Below are positions 1 to 8,125 of a stretch of 64,000 nucleotides of DNA, piece by piece. The notes under the pieces were generated by a model that worked only from the letters and a program-made list of their open reading frames with translations, was not told the origin of the DNA and ran no database searches. A program made the position numbers and the translations under genes. Positions within the stretch are counted from its first letter, which is position 1. Every line of letters starts with the position of its first letter. Origin of the DNA: Anaerocolumna sp. AGMB13025 (GTDB lineage: Bacteria; Bacillota; Clostridia; Lachnospirales; Lachnospiraceae); assembly GCF_029689925.1 (NCBI RefSeq), contig NZ_CP121445.1:3518501-3582500 (forward strand), written 5' to 3'.

Positions 1-16
1 CATCATTAAATCTCCT
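1..16 (-). other. Probable start of a leftward gene leaving the window
   Basis: Read leftward, an AGGAGA Shine-Dalgarno-like motif at 11-16 is followed by two tandem ATG codons at 4-6 and 1-3. This looks like the start of a minus-strand gene whose body lies outside the window. Nothing can be said about its product. Confidence 0.35.
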
Positions 17-350
17 ATATATTATCCATTCAGCTTATTACATTTACATTTTAATGATATTCATTTATAATAAATATATCACATTAATATACTGCATTGA
101 TACTCGCATTCGTATACGTTATTGGTATATGGCATTTATCTATGTATTTTCTAATTTTTACTTTTAGTCGTTTTGTTGCATTATTTATTTGTACTGTTTC
201 GTTTGGTCTTCTTTTATATTTTATACAATAAAAACTCCCGCAAAACTATTCTTGTTATATAACCTAGTTTGTAGGAGTTTATTAAATATATTGATATTAA
301 TAATTAGCAAACACCATTACATTCCGCAATCGTATTCACATCTGATTTTA
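17..350. other. AT-rich intergenic region
   Basis: Apart from the terminator at 231-282, this stretch is AT-rich spacer with no credible open frame. It separates the 3' end of pgeF from the gene leaving the window. Confidence 0.5.
231..282 (-). terminator. Rho-independent terminator after pgeF
   Basis: The arms at 232-248 and 265-280 pair over about 15 bp with a small internal mismatch (AAACTCC against GGAGTTT plus inner pairs). On the minus strand the hairpin is followed by TTTTTATT. It closes the long leftward cluster. Confidence 0.75.
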
Positions 351-1190
351 CTACTCTTTTATCATTAAAAATGCAGCCAGAGTTCCCCGCTTGCCTTTTG
401 ATGCTCTGTGGGAAAATAGCAGACTACTGTTGCAGGACGTACATACTTCCGAGACATGAATATTCTCAGGTATTATCCCGGCGTCTACAAATATATGGCG
501 GTTGGCCTCCCAGAGATTTAACTGGTATTTATCATTTTCTTTCCTTATCAGTATATCTTTTTGCTGTTCTTCATTAAATTCCTTTTGAAAAGCCTCTGCT
601 ACATCACTGCTCACTTCATAACAGTCACCGCATATGGAGGGTCCAATCATAGCTATAACATCGGAAGGATTCGTTCCAAAGTGGGATTTCATAGCCTTAA
701 GAGTCACCTCACCCATTCTTTTGACTGTTCCACGCCAACCGGAGTGGCTTAATCCAATAGCATGATTTTTTTTATCAATAAAATAAAGCGGAACACAGTC
801 TGCATAGTAGGTTGCCAGCATAATACCGGCTTCCTTTGTTATTAAACCGTCAATTCCCTTATAATCCCGTCTTGTCTTAATTCCTTTTCCCTTATCTTCG
901 GCAGTAACCAGTCTGACTTCCGTGTTATGAACCTGATCCGATGTCACAATCGAATCCAGACAAAAGCCAATACTCTTACTGATACGATTATAATTCTCCA
1001 TAACGTGATCAGGCTCATCTCCGTTACTAAAACCAAGATTCATGGATTCGTAGATTCCTTCACTTACTCCACCAAGTCTGGTTGAGAATCCGTGTTTAAT
1101 AAAATCAATTCCGGTTAAAGAAGGAAATGTAAGATAGGGCGCAATCGATTCTATATTTAGAACAGCTTTTTCATTATCTTTAAATTTCAT
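351..1190 (-). CDS. pgeF: Peptidoglycan editing factor PgeF (YfiH/laccase-domain family)
   Basis: 279 aa, the usual length of the YfiH/DUF152 family. These cytosolic proteins carry a metal site; members have been described as purine nucleoside-processing enzymes and as a factor that prevents misincorporation into peptidoglycan precursors. The expected metal triad is visible: His88 in DQVHN, Cys132 in ADCVP and His149 in HSGWRG. Further family motifs are HGFSTRLGG near residue 33 and CTSCNS near the C terminus. The ATG is preceded by a modest AAAGGT. It is the last gene of the rplS-to-pgeF leftward run, 18 bp after the yraN-like gene. The family call is secure; the physiological substrate is not. 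Confidence 0.9.
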   Translation of the reverse strand: MKFKDNEKAVLNIESIAPYLTFPSLTGIDFIKHGFSTRLGGVSEGIYESMNLGFSNGDEPDHVMENYNRISKSIGFCLDSIVTSDQVHNTEVRLVTAEDKGKGIKTRRDYKGIDGLITKEAGIMLATYYADCVPLYFIDKKNHAIGLSHSGWRGTVKRMGEVTLKAMKSHFGTNPSDVIAMIGPSICGDCYEVSSDVAEAFQKEFNEEQQKDILIRKENDKYQLNLWEANRHIFVDAGIIPENIHVSEVCTSCNSSLLFSHRASKGKRGTLAAFLMIKE

Positions 1191-1208
1191 TATGACTACT
1201 TTACCTTT

Positions 1209-1565
1209 CTAATAGACTGCCTCAAATGCATTCTGTATTAGCGTGATATCCTGATCTAAGATAGTAATTACATCAAACCGGCAGGATGTGTCCTCCGGTA
1301 TATGCTTAATAAGCATATAAAACTGAGCAGTACGGGTTATTTTCTGCATTTTGTGAAAATCTACTGCTTCTTCCGGATATCCCTTAGCACTGTCTTTGCG
1401 GTATTTTACTTCAACAAATGCAAGATATCCCTTCTCCCTGGCTATAATATCTATCTCACCCGTCCTGCATCGGAAATTCTGTTCAAGGATCACATAACCC
1501 CTCTCTCTTAAGTAGGCTGCTGCCATCTCTTCCTTTTGAGCACCCACCGACCGCTTATTATACAT
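1209..1565 (-). CDS. YraN/UPF0102 family nuclease-like protein
   Basis: 118 aa. It has a restriction-endonuclease-like fold with GEIDI at residues 36-40 and EVK at 52-54, the predicted metal-binding positions of the UPF0102 family. The cellular role of the family is poorly defined. The frame is open further upstream, but the ATG at 1565 is preceded by GGGAG and starts one base after the stop of the FlhB-like gene, so translational coupling is likely and this start is preferred. Neighbours (rnhB, FlhB-like, pgeF) match the conserved Firmicute cluster. Confidence 0.85.
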   Translation of the reverse strand: MYNKRSVGAQKEEMAAAYLRERGYVILEQNFRCRTGEIDIIAREKGYLAFVEVKYRKDSAKGYPEEAVDFHKMQKITRTAQFYMLIKHIPEDTSCRFDVITILDQDITLIQNAFEAVY

Positions 1566-1566
1566 T

Positions 1567-1890
1567 CTATTCTCCCTTCGGAAGAACCTTGGCTTTAATC
1601 CGATCCATATTATCAACAAAAAGAAGTATCTCAGATACAACATCATATAATTCCGGCGGTATATAATCACCAATATCCAATTTAGAAAGGGTAGCTGCCA
1701 GCTGTTCATCTTGGTGGACTGGTATGCGATTCTGTTCTGCTTTCTCAAGGATTTTATCTGCTAGATAACCTTTTCCCGCAGCTATAATCCTTGGTGCTGC
1801 TTCCTCCGGATTATAAGTGAGCGCCACTGCTGTTTTATTATGGTGAGTTGTTTTATTCTTATCCTTGAATTTATCAAAATTATCTGCCAT
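1567..1890 (-). CDS. FlhB C-terminal-domain-like protein (YlqH type)
   Basis: 107 aa, resembling only the cytoplasmic tail of the flagellar/type III export switch FlhB, without its membrane domain. The core (AVALTYNPEEAAPRIIAAGKG, then ADKILEKAEQNRIPV) matches the FlhB_C pattern, but the autocleavage motif NPTH is replaced here by NPEE, so self-cleavage is not expected. In Bacillus the equivalent gene (ylqH) also follows rnhB. No flagellar genes are nearby. The Shine-Dalgarno (AGGTG) is weak. The function is unknown. Confidence 0.8.
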   Translation of the reverse strand: MADNFDKFKDKNKTTHHNKTAVALTYNPEEAAPRIIAAGKGYLADKILEKAEQNRIPVHQDEQLAATLSKLDIGDYIPPELYDVVSEILLFVDNMDRIKAKVLPKGE

Positions 1891-1965
1891 AATTTTACAC
1901 CTATTGCCTACCGCATGTTCCTACGATACTACACAGAATATAATGTTACACAAGTATCACCGATT

Positions 1966-2000
1966 GAAGAAGCGTAATGTGGCATCCTTTCTAATTAAAA
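1966..2000. repeat. Single copy of a dispersed repeat
   Basis: The core AATGTGGCATCCTTTC, preceded by a GAAAGAAT-like stretch, matches the tandem array at 13997-14262 and the pair at 54868-54960. It lies in the 230-bp gap upstream of the FlhB-like gene. The rest of the gap (1891-2121) shows nothing else recognisable. Confidence 0.6.
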
Positions 2001-2121
2001 ATTTACACCTTTCCAGGTAATGCTGGTTCTGCCACTTCTAGGCTATGGTAGCAGATTCGATTTTGTTGTTCTTTCAGTGTTAAACTCCTGACACTTATAG
2101 GAAATATACTAATCGTTAAAA

Positions 2122-2880
2122 TCACAAAAAGTTCTTAATAAAGCTTAGTCTATGTATTGGTGACGGTCCTGACTGTTTTAGTACCTCAATATGTTCTTTT
2201 GAACCGTATCCCTTATTTGCCGCAAAGCCGTACTGGGGAAAAATATTATCATATGCTGTCATCAGTCTGTCTCTTGTTACTTTTGCAACAATACTGGCGG
2301 CTGCAATGGATATACTCTTTGCATCTCCTTTAATTATGGGAACCTGTTTTATGGAGATTCCTGGTATGGTAACGGCATCATTTAAAAGCAGATCAGGCTT
2401 TATAGCCAGATTACCGATTGCTTGCCTCATCGCCTCATAGGTTGCTTGTAGTATGTTTATCTCATCAATTTTAGAGTGAGGTACACTTCCTACACCGACC
2501 GCAACTGCCTGCTCCATGATTTCATCATATAATTCTTCCCGTTTCTTCTGTGTAAGCTGTTTGGAGTCATTAATATACAGAATACTGCAATCTTTTGGTA
2601 AGATTACCGCACAGGCTACTACCGGACCAGCCAAAGGACCTCTTCCAACCTCATCTATGCCGCAGATATAGGAATATTCCTGGTATTTCTTTTCATAGCA
2701 CTTCATATCTTCGGTTCTTTTAATTTCTGCTTCCAGTTTTTGTTTTTCCTTATCATATTTATGAATTAATTTCATAACACCTGCTCGGCTGTCAGATCGG
2801 TATTTATTTAAAATATCGTCAAGACTGCCAGGTTCCGTTAGCTCCAGTTCCTTTTGTATATCAGTTATTTTAATATCCAA
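2122..2880 (-). CDS. rnhB: Ribonuclease HII
   Basis: 252 aa. It cleaves the RNA strand of RNA/DNA hybrids and single ribonucleotides in DNA. The catalytic core begins with GIDEVGRGPLAGP (Asp76, Glu77), followed by NDSKQLTQKKRE and KGDAKSISIAAASIVAKV. A charged 70-residue N-terminal extension precedes the core, as in several Firmicute RnhB proteins. The start is TTG at 2880: AAAGGAG lies 9 nt upstream, and no in-frame ATG is suitably placed. It sits between lepB and the FlhB-like gene, the conserved order. Confidence 0.93.
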   Translation of the reverse strand: MDIKITDIQKELELTEPGSLDDILNKYRSDSRAGVMKLIHKYDKEKQKLEAEIKRTEDMKCYEKKYQEYSYICGIDEVGRGPLAGPVVACAVILPKDCSILYINDSKQLTQKKREELYDEIMEQAVAVGVGSVPHSKIDEINILQATYEAMRQAIGNLAIKPDLLLNDAVTIPGISIKQVPIIKGDAKSISIAAASIVAKVTRDRLMTAYDNIFPQYGFAANKGYGSKEHIEVLKQSGPSPIHRLSFIKNFL

Positions 2881-2916
2881 AATACGTGTCTCCTTTATCT
2901 GTAGTTTAACATACTG

Positions 2917-3513
2917 CTAATGATTTAAAAATCCAAATTTCTTCAAAGGCCATACACGGACCCACGCTTTACCGATTATAGAAGATTTTGATATATTGCC
3001 TACTTCGGGATCCCTGCTGTCCATACTATGATTTCTATTATCACCAAGCACAAAATAATCACCTTTGCCAAGCATAACCGGCTGAGCGGCAAGACCTTCC
3101 CGATCAATCGCAATGACCTCTTTTCCATAGTCTTCTTTTAATAATTTATTATTAATGTAAATTTTTCCGTCAATGATTTGCACCGTTTCTCCGGGCAGCC
3201 CGATGATACGTTTTATATAGTAAATATTTTTCTTATCGTCAACAGGGAATACCACTATATCAAAACGATGGGGTTTAGCAAAATGATAAGATATTTTATC
3301 TACAATCAGGCTATCCTGATTAGAAAGAGTATTTTCCATAGATTGACCGTATACCTGTGTTCTTTGACCAATAAAATGCATGATTAAAAATGTGGACAGA
3401 ATAACAATTACAAGATAAAAAAACAGATGTAACCCCTCTGTAAAAACCTTCTTAGTTCTGCCCCCTGTATTACGGCTTTCATTCGATTCCAATTCCTGAT
3501 TTTCCAACACCAA
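2917..3513 (-). CDS. lepB: Signal peptidase I, copy 1
   Basis: Up to 198 aa. It removes signal peptides from exported proteins at the outer face of the membrane. One membrane segment spans about residues 26-48; the Ser-Lys dyad is Ser58 (GQSMENTL) and Lys101 (YYIKRIIGLPGE); box E is GDNRNHSMDSRD. No ATG is available: TTG 3513, GTG 3510 or TTG 3507 could start it, behind a GTGGTGA-like ribosome site. A second lepB lies beyond rbgA at 4696-5331 and differs clearly in sequence, so the duplication is old. Confidence 0.92.
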   Translation of the reverse strand: MVLENQELESNESRNTGGRTKKVFTEGLHLFFYLVIVILSTFLIMHFIGQRTQVYGQSMENTLSNQDSLIVDKISYHFAKPHRFDIVVFPVDDKKNIYYIKRIIGLPGETVQIIDGKIYINNKLLKEDYGKEVIAIDREGLAAQPVMLGKGDYFVLGDNRNHSMDSRDPEVGNISKSSIIGKAWVRVWPLKKFGFLNH

Positions 3514-3542
3514 TCACCACTTTCTTTCATGGAAGGTTACAT

Positions 3543-4400
3543 TTACTCAGCATCAGAAACCTCGGGGAATTCTAATGTTATATTACCTAATCTGCCATTT
3601 CGGAAATCATCCACTACAAAACCCGCTGCTTTATTTAAGTCTAATTCACCGCCCTTAATTCTGCAACCCCTTTTTTCAGCAATCCGGCTTAAAGTTATGG
3701 AATTGTCCTCATCTTCTTCTATTTCGTACCGGCTGGCCAGGCAGCTTTTATAATGAACTAAAAGAAAACGGATCAATTCCAGGGATAATTCATATATATT
3801 AAGTATTTCCTCACGGATAGAACCAATGTAAGCCAGTTTTAATCCCACGGACTGATCTTCGAATTTTGGCCATAGTATTCCAGGAGTATCTAATAATTCA
3901 ATGTTTTTATTTATTTTAATCCATTGCTTTCCTTTTGTTACACCAGGTTTATTACCGGTCTTGGTGGCGGCTTTACCGGCAATACTATTAATAAAGGTAG
4001 ATTTGCCCACATTAGGGATTCCCACTACCATAGCACGCAGCGGACGGTTTAAAATACCTCTTTTTCTGTCTCTTTCAATTTTTTCTTTGCAGGCTAATTG
4101 AACCACATCGTTAACTTTCCTTACACCATTTCCGTTCTTGGAGTTAACCAAAGTAACGAAATACCCTTTATTCTCAAAGTAAGTTTTCCAGCTTTCCGTA
4201 TGTTTCTCATCAGCCAGATCATATTTATTTAATAAGATGACCCTGGATTTGTTTTTAGCCATATCATCTATATCCGGATTCTTACTGCTAAGGGGAATTC
4301 TGGCATCCACCAATTCAATTACTACATCTATTAATTTCATATCTTCCTGCATCATACGTTTTGCCTTTGTCATATGCCCAGGATACCATTGAAAATGCAT
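3543..4400 (-). CDS. rbgA: Ribosome biogenesis GTPase RbgA (YlqF)
   Basis: 285 aa. A circularly permuted GTPase needed for late assembly of the 50S subunit. The motifs occur in permuted order: G4 NKYD at 58-61, G5 region near 87-91, G1 GIPNVGKS at 127-134, then G3 DTPG at 171-174. The N terminus HFQWYPGHMTKA is diagnostic. The ATG at 4400 follows AAGGTAGG. It is placed between two signal peptidase genes, 29 bp upstream of copy 1. Confidence 0.95.
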   Translation of the reverse strand: MHFQWYPGHMTKAKRMMQEDMKLIDVVIELVDARIPLSSKNPDIDDMAKNKSRVILLNKYDLADEKHTESWKTYFENKGYFVTLVNSKNGNGVRKVNDVVQLACKEKIERDRKRGILNRPLRAMVVGIPNVGKSTFINSIAGKAATKTGNKPGVTKGKQWIKINKNIELLDTPGILWPKFEDQSVGLKLAYIGSIREEILNIYELSLELIRFLLVHYKSCLASRYEIEEDEDNSITLSRIAEKRGCRIKGGELDLNKAAGFVVDDFRNGRLGNITLEFPEVSDAE

Positions 4401-4449
4401 TCACTTACCTACCTTTTCTTTCCTATTAATTTCAAATCAATTAAGTTTT

Positions 4450-4690
4450 TTCTATTAGACTCCTTCTATTAAGCCCTTCATTAAATCTTTCAATTTAACT
4501 CTTTCAATTAAAACTCTATCAATTTAACTCTTTCAATTAAGCTCTTTCAATTAAACTCTTTCATTTAGCTCTTTCAATTAACTCTTTCATTTAGCTCTTT
4601 CAATTAACTCTTTCAATTAGCTCTATCAATTAGTTCTTTCAATTAACTCTTTCAATTAACTCTTAACTCTTTCATTTAAGCTCTTTTAAT
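4450..4690. repeat. Degenerate 12-14 bp tandem repeat array
   Basis: About 17 imperfect units of the form CTCTTTCAATTAA or GCTCTTTCATTTA fill almost the whole gap between lepB copy 2 and rbgA. No hairpin or open frame explains them. Confidence 0.85.
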
Positions 4691-4695
4691 AAATA

Positions 4696-5331
4696 TTAAT
4701 TCTCATCATTGGTTGTTTCAGTTGTATCCGTAGAATTATTATTCTTATTGATTTCTTTCTTATTTATATTACTAATAAAGGTGAAATTATTGGATCGAAT
4801 CCAGGCTTTACCGATTATGTCACTAAAAAGTATATTACCAATATTGGCAAAACGGCTGTCTTCACTATTATTTCTGTTATCACCTAATACAAAATATTCA
4901 TTTTTATCAAGCAGAATTTCTTCCCCTGCAAGTCCACTGTTTTTTATTGGTTCAGTAACAAAAGGTTCCTCGATGATTTTACCGTCGATATAGATCTTAC
5001 CGCCATCAATACGAATTCTTTCTCCAGGCAGCGCGATAATTCTTTTCATATTATAATAGCTGTGTTCTTTATTCGTTTGTTTAAAAACAATAATATCAAA
5101 GCGCTTTGGTTTTGATAATTTGTATGCAAACTTGTTAATGATTATTTTATCCTGATCCTTTAAGGTTGTTTCCATGGATACACCAAACATGGTGGTCTTT
5201 TCTAACGCATAATTTACTATAAGATAAGCTAATGTAATTACAAAAGCAATCTCAACAATCCATATGATTATTTTAAATATAATCTTTCTAATCAGAGGCC
5301 CTTTACTTGCCTTATCAAAATCAAAATCCAT
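4696..5331 (-). CDS. lepB: Signal peptidase I, copy 2
   Basis: 211 aa. Membrane segment about 18-40; catalytic Ser52 (GVSMETTL) and Lys96 (NMKRIIALPGE); box E GDNRNNSEDSRF. It differs from copy 1 in a longer C-terminal tail (about residues 180-211) rich in Asn and Thr that looks like low-complexity sequence. The ATG at 5331 follows AGGAG. It lies downstream of the rplS terminator, so it is expressed by read-through or from an unrecognised promoter in the 50-bp gap. Confidence 0.92.
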   Translation of the reverse strand: MDFDFDKASKGPLIRKIIFKIIIWIVEIAFVITLAYLIVNYALEKTTMFGVSMETTLKDQDKIIINKFAYKLSKPKRFDIIVFKQTNKEHSYYNMKRIIALPGERIRIDGGKIYIDGKIIEEPFVTEPIKNSGLAGEEILLDKNEYFVLGDNRNNSEDSRFANIGNILFSDIIGKAWIRSNNFTFISNINKKEINKNNNSTDTTETTNDEN

Positions 5332-5381
5332 AACCTTACTCCTGTTAAACCAACAAACGATTCCGTTTATCTTTTCCTGTT

Positions 5382-5416
5382 AAAAAAGGGACAATACCTA
5401 AGTAGTTGTCCCTTCC
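5382..5416 (-). terminator. Terminator after rplS
   Basis: A 9-bp perfect stem (AAGGGACAA with TTGTCCCTT, arms 5406-5414 and 5386-5394) is followed on the minus strand by TTTT. Confidence 0.85.
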
Positions 5417-5445
5417 CGTTTTTTGTTCATCTGTAAACGATCGAA

Positions 5446-5793
5446 TTATTTTACGATTTCTTTTACTTTAGCCTTCTTACCTACTCTATTACGTAAATAA
5501 GTTAACTTAGCTCTTCTAACTTTACCACGTCTGATAACTTCGATTTTTTCAACACTTGGAGAATGTAATGGCCAGGTTTTTTCAACGCCAATACCGTTAG
5601 AGGACTTTCTGACAGTGAAAGTTTCTCTTGCTCCGCCGTTTTGTCTTTTTAAAACTGTGCCTTCAAAAATCTGTGTTCTTTCACGGTTACCTTCTTTTAC
5701 TTTAGCATATACTTTAACAGTATCGCCTACGTTAAAGCTGGCTACGTTTTCTTTGAGCTGAGCAGCTTCAATATTCTTAATAATATTGTTCAT
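5446..5793 (-). CDS. rplS: 50S ribosomal protein L19
   Basis: 115 aa, the normal length for bL19, a protein at the 30S-50S interface. Family landmarks are [26 protein letters not shown] and the basic C terminus [15 protein letters not shown] strong AAGGAGG precedes the ATG. Normally rplS is co-transcribed with trmD; here an insertion sequence separates them, and rplS has its own promoter and structured leader. Confidence 0.97.
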   Translation of the reverse strand: MNNIIKNIEAAQLKENVASFNVGDTVKVYAKVKEGNRERTQIFEGTVLKRQNGGARETFTVRKSSNGIGVEKTWPLHSPSVEKIEVIRRGKVRRAKLTYLRNRVGKKAKVKEIVK

Positions 5794-5811
5794 TTTGTGA
5801 CCTCCTTAATA

Positions 5812-5912
5812 TTTAGATGTTCTTAATACCTTGCTTTACGGATATGTAAAAAACATGTCCTGAAAATCAGAAAAGCGGTGTATTAGAGGACCATCCCATC
5901 TCACAACATCTT
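5812..5912 (-). ncRNA. Candidate L19 leader (autoregulatory 5' UTR)
   Basis: The rplS leader can close on itself: the segment at 5904-5910 and the segment at 5815-5821 are perfect complements (AGATGTT with AACATCT) and bracket an internal hairpin (GGACATG with CATATCC). Ribosomal-protein L19 leader RNAs are known upstream of rplS in Firmicutes. The exact match to that family could not be tested here. Confidence 0.5.
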
Positions 5913-5941
5913 ACTTTAACATATTCAGATATAGATTGCAA
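5913..5941 (-). promoter_or_regulatory. rplS promoter straddling the duplication edge
   Basis: On the minus strand: TTGCAA (5936-5941), a 17-bp spacer, then TAAAGT (5913-5918). The -35 box lies inside the IS-flanking direct repeat and the -10 box outside it, so only the left copy of the repeat forms a complete promoter. Confidence 0.6.
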
Positions 5942-6127
5942 GTATTTTCTAGTAAAATTAAATAAAAGTAAAATCAAGAGAAAATAAAGAAAGAAAAGGA
6001 TATATCTCACTTTTTTACATATTTGTAAGGAACATGAAGCCTTCCAATGTCTAAGAATTCAAATTTACTTTTTTAAATAATCATTAAGAAATTTTTTCTC
6101 CTTTTGAGACAGTTCCGCTTTTTTCAG
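5929..6127. repeat. Left copy of the IS-flanking ~200-bp direct repeat
   Basis: Identical to 8126-8324 over 199 bp (201 bp if one ambiguous base at each edge is counted). It carries the last 21 codons of trmD, the trmD-rplS spacer and the -35 of the rplS promoter. It is read as a long target-site duplication made by the insertion. Confidence 0.9.
6065..6127 (-). pseudogene. Duplicated trmD 3' end
   Basis: The final 21 codons and stop of trmD are repeated here inside the left copy of the direct repeat. The fragment abuts the left end of the IS and is not translated as part of a full gene; the intact trmD is at 8262-9140. Confidence 0.85.
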
Positions 6128-6164
6128 CCGGAAGTTTGACAGTTAAATGAAGAATAAATTGCTG

Positions 6165-6191
6165 TAAGCCTTGATATAGGCTTATTTTTTT
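6165..6191 (+). terminator. Hairpin-T tract at the IS left end
   Basis: TAAGCC (6165-6170) pairs with GGCTTA (6179-6184), followed by a run of T. It precedes the transposase promoter and would block rightward read-through into the transposase gene. Confidence 0.6.
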
Positions 6192-6234
6192 GTCAAATTT
6201 CGCGTAAATATATGTAGCTATTTTTGGCTATATA

Positions 6235-6257
6235 TGGTATAATAAGGCATGGAGGTG
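6235..6257 (+). promoter_or_regulatory. Transposase extended -10 and ribosome-binding site
   Basis: TGGTATAAT (TATAAT at 6238-6243) is an extended -10 element without a good -35. GGAGGTG at 6251-6257 lies 6 nt before the ATG at 6264 and decides that start over the in-frame ATG at 6249. Confidence 0.6.
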
Positions 6258-6263
6258 TTTTTT

Positions 6264-8036
6264 ATGAAACTAACTGTTAGTAAGTCCAAAAATTCTTCAT
6301 CTTTCTATGTACAAAAAACCATACGCAAGCAGAATGGCTCTGTTACCACTGTTACAGTTGAAAAATTAGGTAACCTTGATGAAGTAAGAACAAAAGCTCA
6401 TGGCATGGATCCATATATTTGGGCTCAGGAATACGTAAATGAACTCAATCGTAAAGTGTACGACGAACAGAAAGAGATTATTGTTAGTTATTCCCCTACT
6501 AAACTCTTAAAAAAGGGTGAGCAAAAAGCTTTTAACTGCGGATATCTTTTCTTGCAGGATGCTTACTACAGTCTTGGTCTCCACAAAATATGCAGCTCAA
6601 TCCGTTCAAGGCATTCCTTTGAGTATGACCTAAATGATATCCTTTCCAAACTTATTTATACAAGGATTCTCTATCCTTCTTCTAAACTGGCTTCAAACAG
6701 GCAGGCCGACGTGTTCATAGAACAACCTTCTTTCGAACTGCATGATATTTATCGTGCCTTATCTGTTCTGGCACAAGAAAATGACTTTATCCAGGCAGAG
6801 CTTTATAAAAATAGTCAGAAAGTCGTGGAACGACGCAAGGATATCCTTTACTACGATTGTACTAACTTTTACTTTGAACTTGAAGAAGCGGATGATCTTC
6901 GCAGATACGGAAAGAGCAAGCAGCATCAGCCTTTACCCCTGGTTGGTATGGGTCTTTTCATGGATTACGATGGTATTCCTCTGGCTTTTGATATCTTTCC
7001 CGGAAATCAAAGCGAGCAGCCTACTCTGAAACCTTTAGAAAAAAAGGTGATCAGTGATTATGGTCTGGATCAGATCATTGTCTGCACCGATGCAGGGCTC
7101 TCATCCAAGAGCAACCGTAAATTTAATGATAAATCCATTGGAGGCGAGCGACTCCGTAGTTTTATTACTACGCAGTCAGTCAAACAACTCCCTTCCTATC
7201 TAAAAGACTTTGCCCTTGATCCAGATGGGTGGCGCCTGGCTGGCGACAGCCGAACCTATAACATTAGTGAGCTGGATGAAACAGAAGATTACAATAAGAT
7301 TTACTACAAGGATCGCTGGATAAAAGAAGACCTGTCCCAAAGAAAAATCAAACAGGGTGCTACCCCACTGGAACAGCATTTGATTGTTTCCTTTTCTTTA
7401 AAGTATCAACGCTATCAACGCAAAATACGTCAGGGGCAGATTGACCGAGCACAGGAGCTTATCAATAGTGGAAAATATAAACAACGTCCCAAAAATCAGA
7501 ACGACCCACACCGTTTTATTGGACATGAGGTTGTTACGGAGGATGGTGAGGTATGTTCAAAAGATATCCCATTTCTGGATGCAACTGCTATCCATGAAGA
7601 AGAACGATATGATGGTTTTTACTCCGTATGTACGAACCTTGAGAACATGGGGATTGATGAGATTATTAAGATTAACAAGAAGCGCTGGGAGATTGAGGAA
7701 TGCTTCCGTATCATGAAAACAGAGTTTAAAGCCCGCCCTATATATCTTCAGAAAGAAGATCGTATCAAAGCACATTTCATTACGTGCTACATTGCATTAT
7801 TCGTGTTCCGGGTACTGGAGAAAAAGCTTTCTGGAGAATACACCTGTGAAGAGATCATGGATACCTTGCGAACTATGATGATATCACGCCCAGGAGAAAA
7901 ACTTGGTTACATACCAGCCTACACAAGGACAGACCTTACGGATGCTTTACATGAAGCCTTTGGTTTCCGTACGGATTATGAGATTATAACCGACGTTAAC
8001 ATGAAGAAGACTATTCGAGAAACAAAGAAAAAGTAA
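6264..8036 (+). CDS. IS1634 family DDE transposase
   Basis: 590 aa. It catalyses cut-and-join transposition of the surrounding element. DDE candidates are Asp198 (YYDCTNF), Asp276 (CTDAGLSS) and Glu478/Glu479 in KKRWEIEECFRIMKTEF, the YREK-like signature of IS4-related enzymes; about 200 residues separate the last two acids. The region RIKAHFITCYIALFVFRVLEKK after it is typical of IS1634/IS1549 transposases. The frame is intact from start to stop, so the element may still be active. Confidence 0.93.
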   Translation: MKLTVSKSKNSSSFYVQKTIRKQNGSVTTVTVEKLGNLDEVRTKAHGMDPYIWAQEYVNELNRKVYDEQKEIIVSYSPTKLLKKGEQKAFNCGYLFLQDAYYSLGLHKICSSIRSRHSFEYDLNDILSKLIYTRILYPSSKLASNRQADVFIEQPSFELHDIYRALSVLAQENDFIQAELYKNSQKVVERRKDILYYDCTNFYFELEEADDLRRYGKSKQHQPLPLVGMGLFMDYDGIPLAFDIFPGNQSEQPTLKPLEKKVISDYGLDQIIVCTDAGLSSKSNRKFNDKSIGGERLRSFITTQSVKQLPSYLKDFALDPDGWRLAGDSRTYNISELDETEDYNKIYYKDRWIKEDLSQRKIKQGATPLEQHLIVSFSLKYQRYQRKIRQGQIDRAQELINSGKYKQRPKNQNDPHRFIGHEVVTEDGEVCSKDIPFLDATAIHEEERYDGFYSVCTNLENMGIDEIIKINKKRWEIEECFRIMKTEFKARPIYLQKEDRIKAHFITCYIALFVFRVLEKKLSGEYTCEEIMDTLRTMMISRPGEKLGYIPAYTRTDLTDALHEAFGFRTDYEIITDVNMKKTIRETKKK

Positions 8037-8065
8037 TAATATATAGCTACATTTTTTCATCATTA

Positions 8066-8107
8066 AAAAGCGGAAAATGCCTTATAAATACAGCGTTTTC
8101 CGCTTTT
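8066..8107. terminator. Bidirectional terminator at the IS right end
   Basis: A 12-bp perfect stem (AAAAGCGGAAAA, 8066-8077; TTTTCCGCTTTT, 8096-8107) with a U-rich tail on either strand. It ends transposase mRNA and would also stop leftward transcripts from trmD. Confidence 0.8.
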
Positions 8108-8125
8108 GACCTGTCAAAGATGGGG

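Larger units (their letters stand above)
6128..8125 (+). mobile_element. IS1634-like insertion sequence
   Basis: About 2.0 kb, one transposase gene. The imperfect terminal inverted repeats both begin CC and share the core TTTGACAG eight bases in. It is flanked by a direct repeat of about 200 bp. The IS1634 family is known for unusually long, variable target duplications, which agrees with the transposase type. It lies between trmD and rplS in the opposite orientation to them. Both ends carry hairpins that would stop transcription entering the element. Confidence 0.9.

Noticed and set aside
6249..6263. Upstream ATG for the transposase
   Set aside because: It overlaps GGAGGTG, which is correctly spaced for the ATG at 6264.
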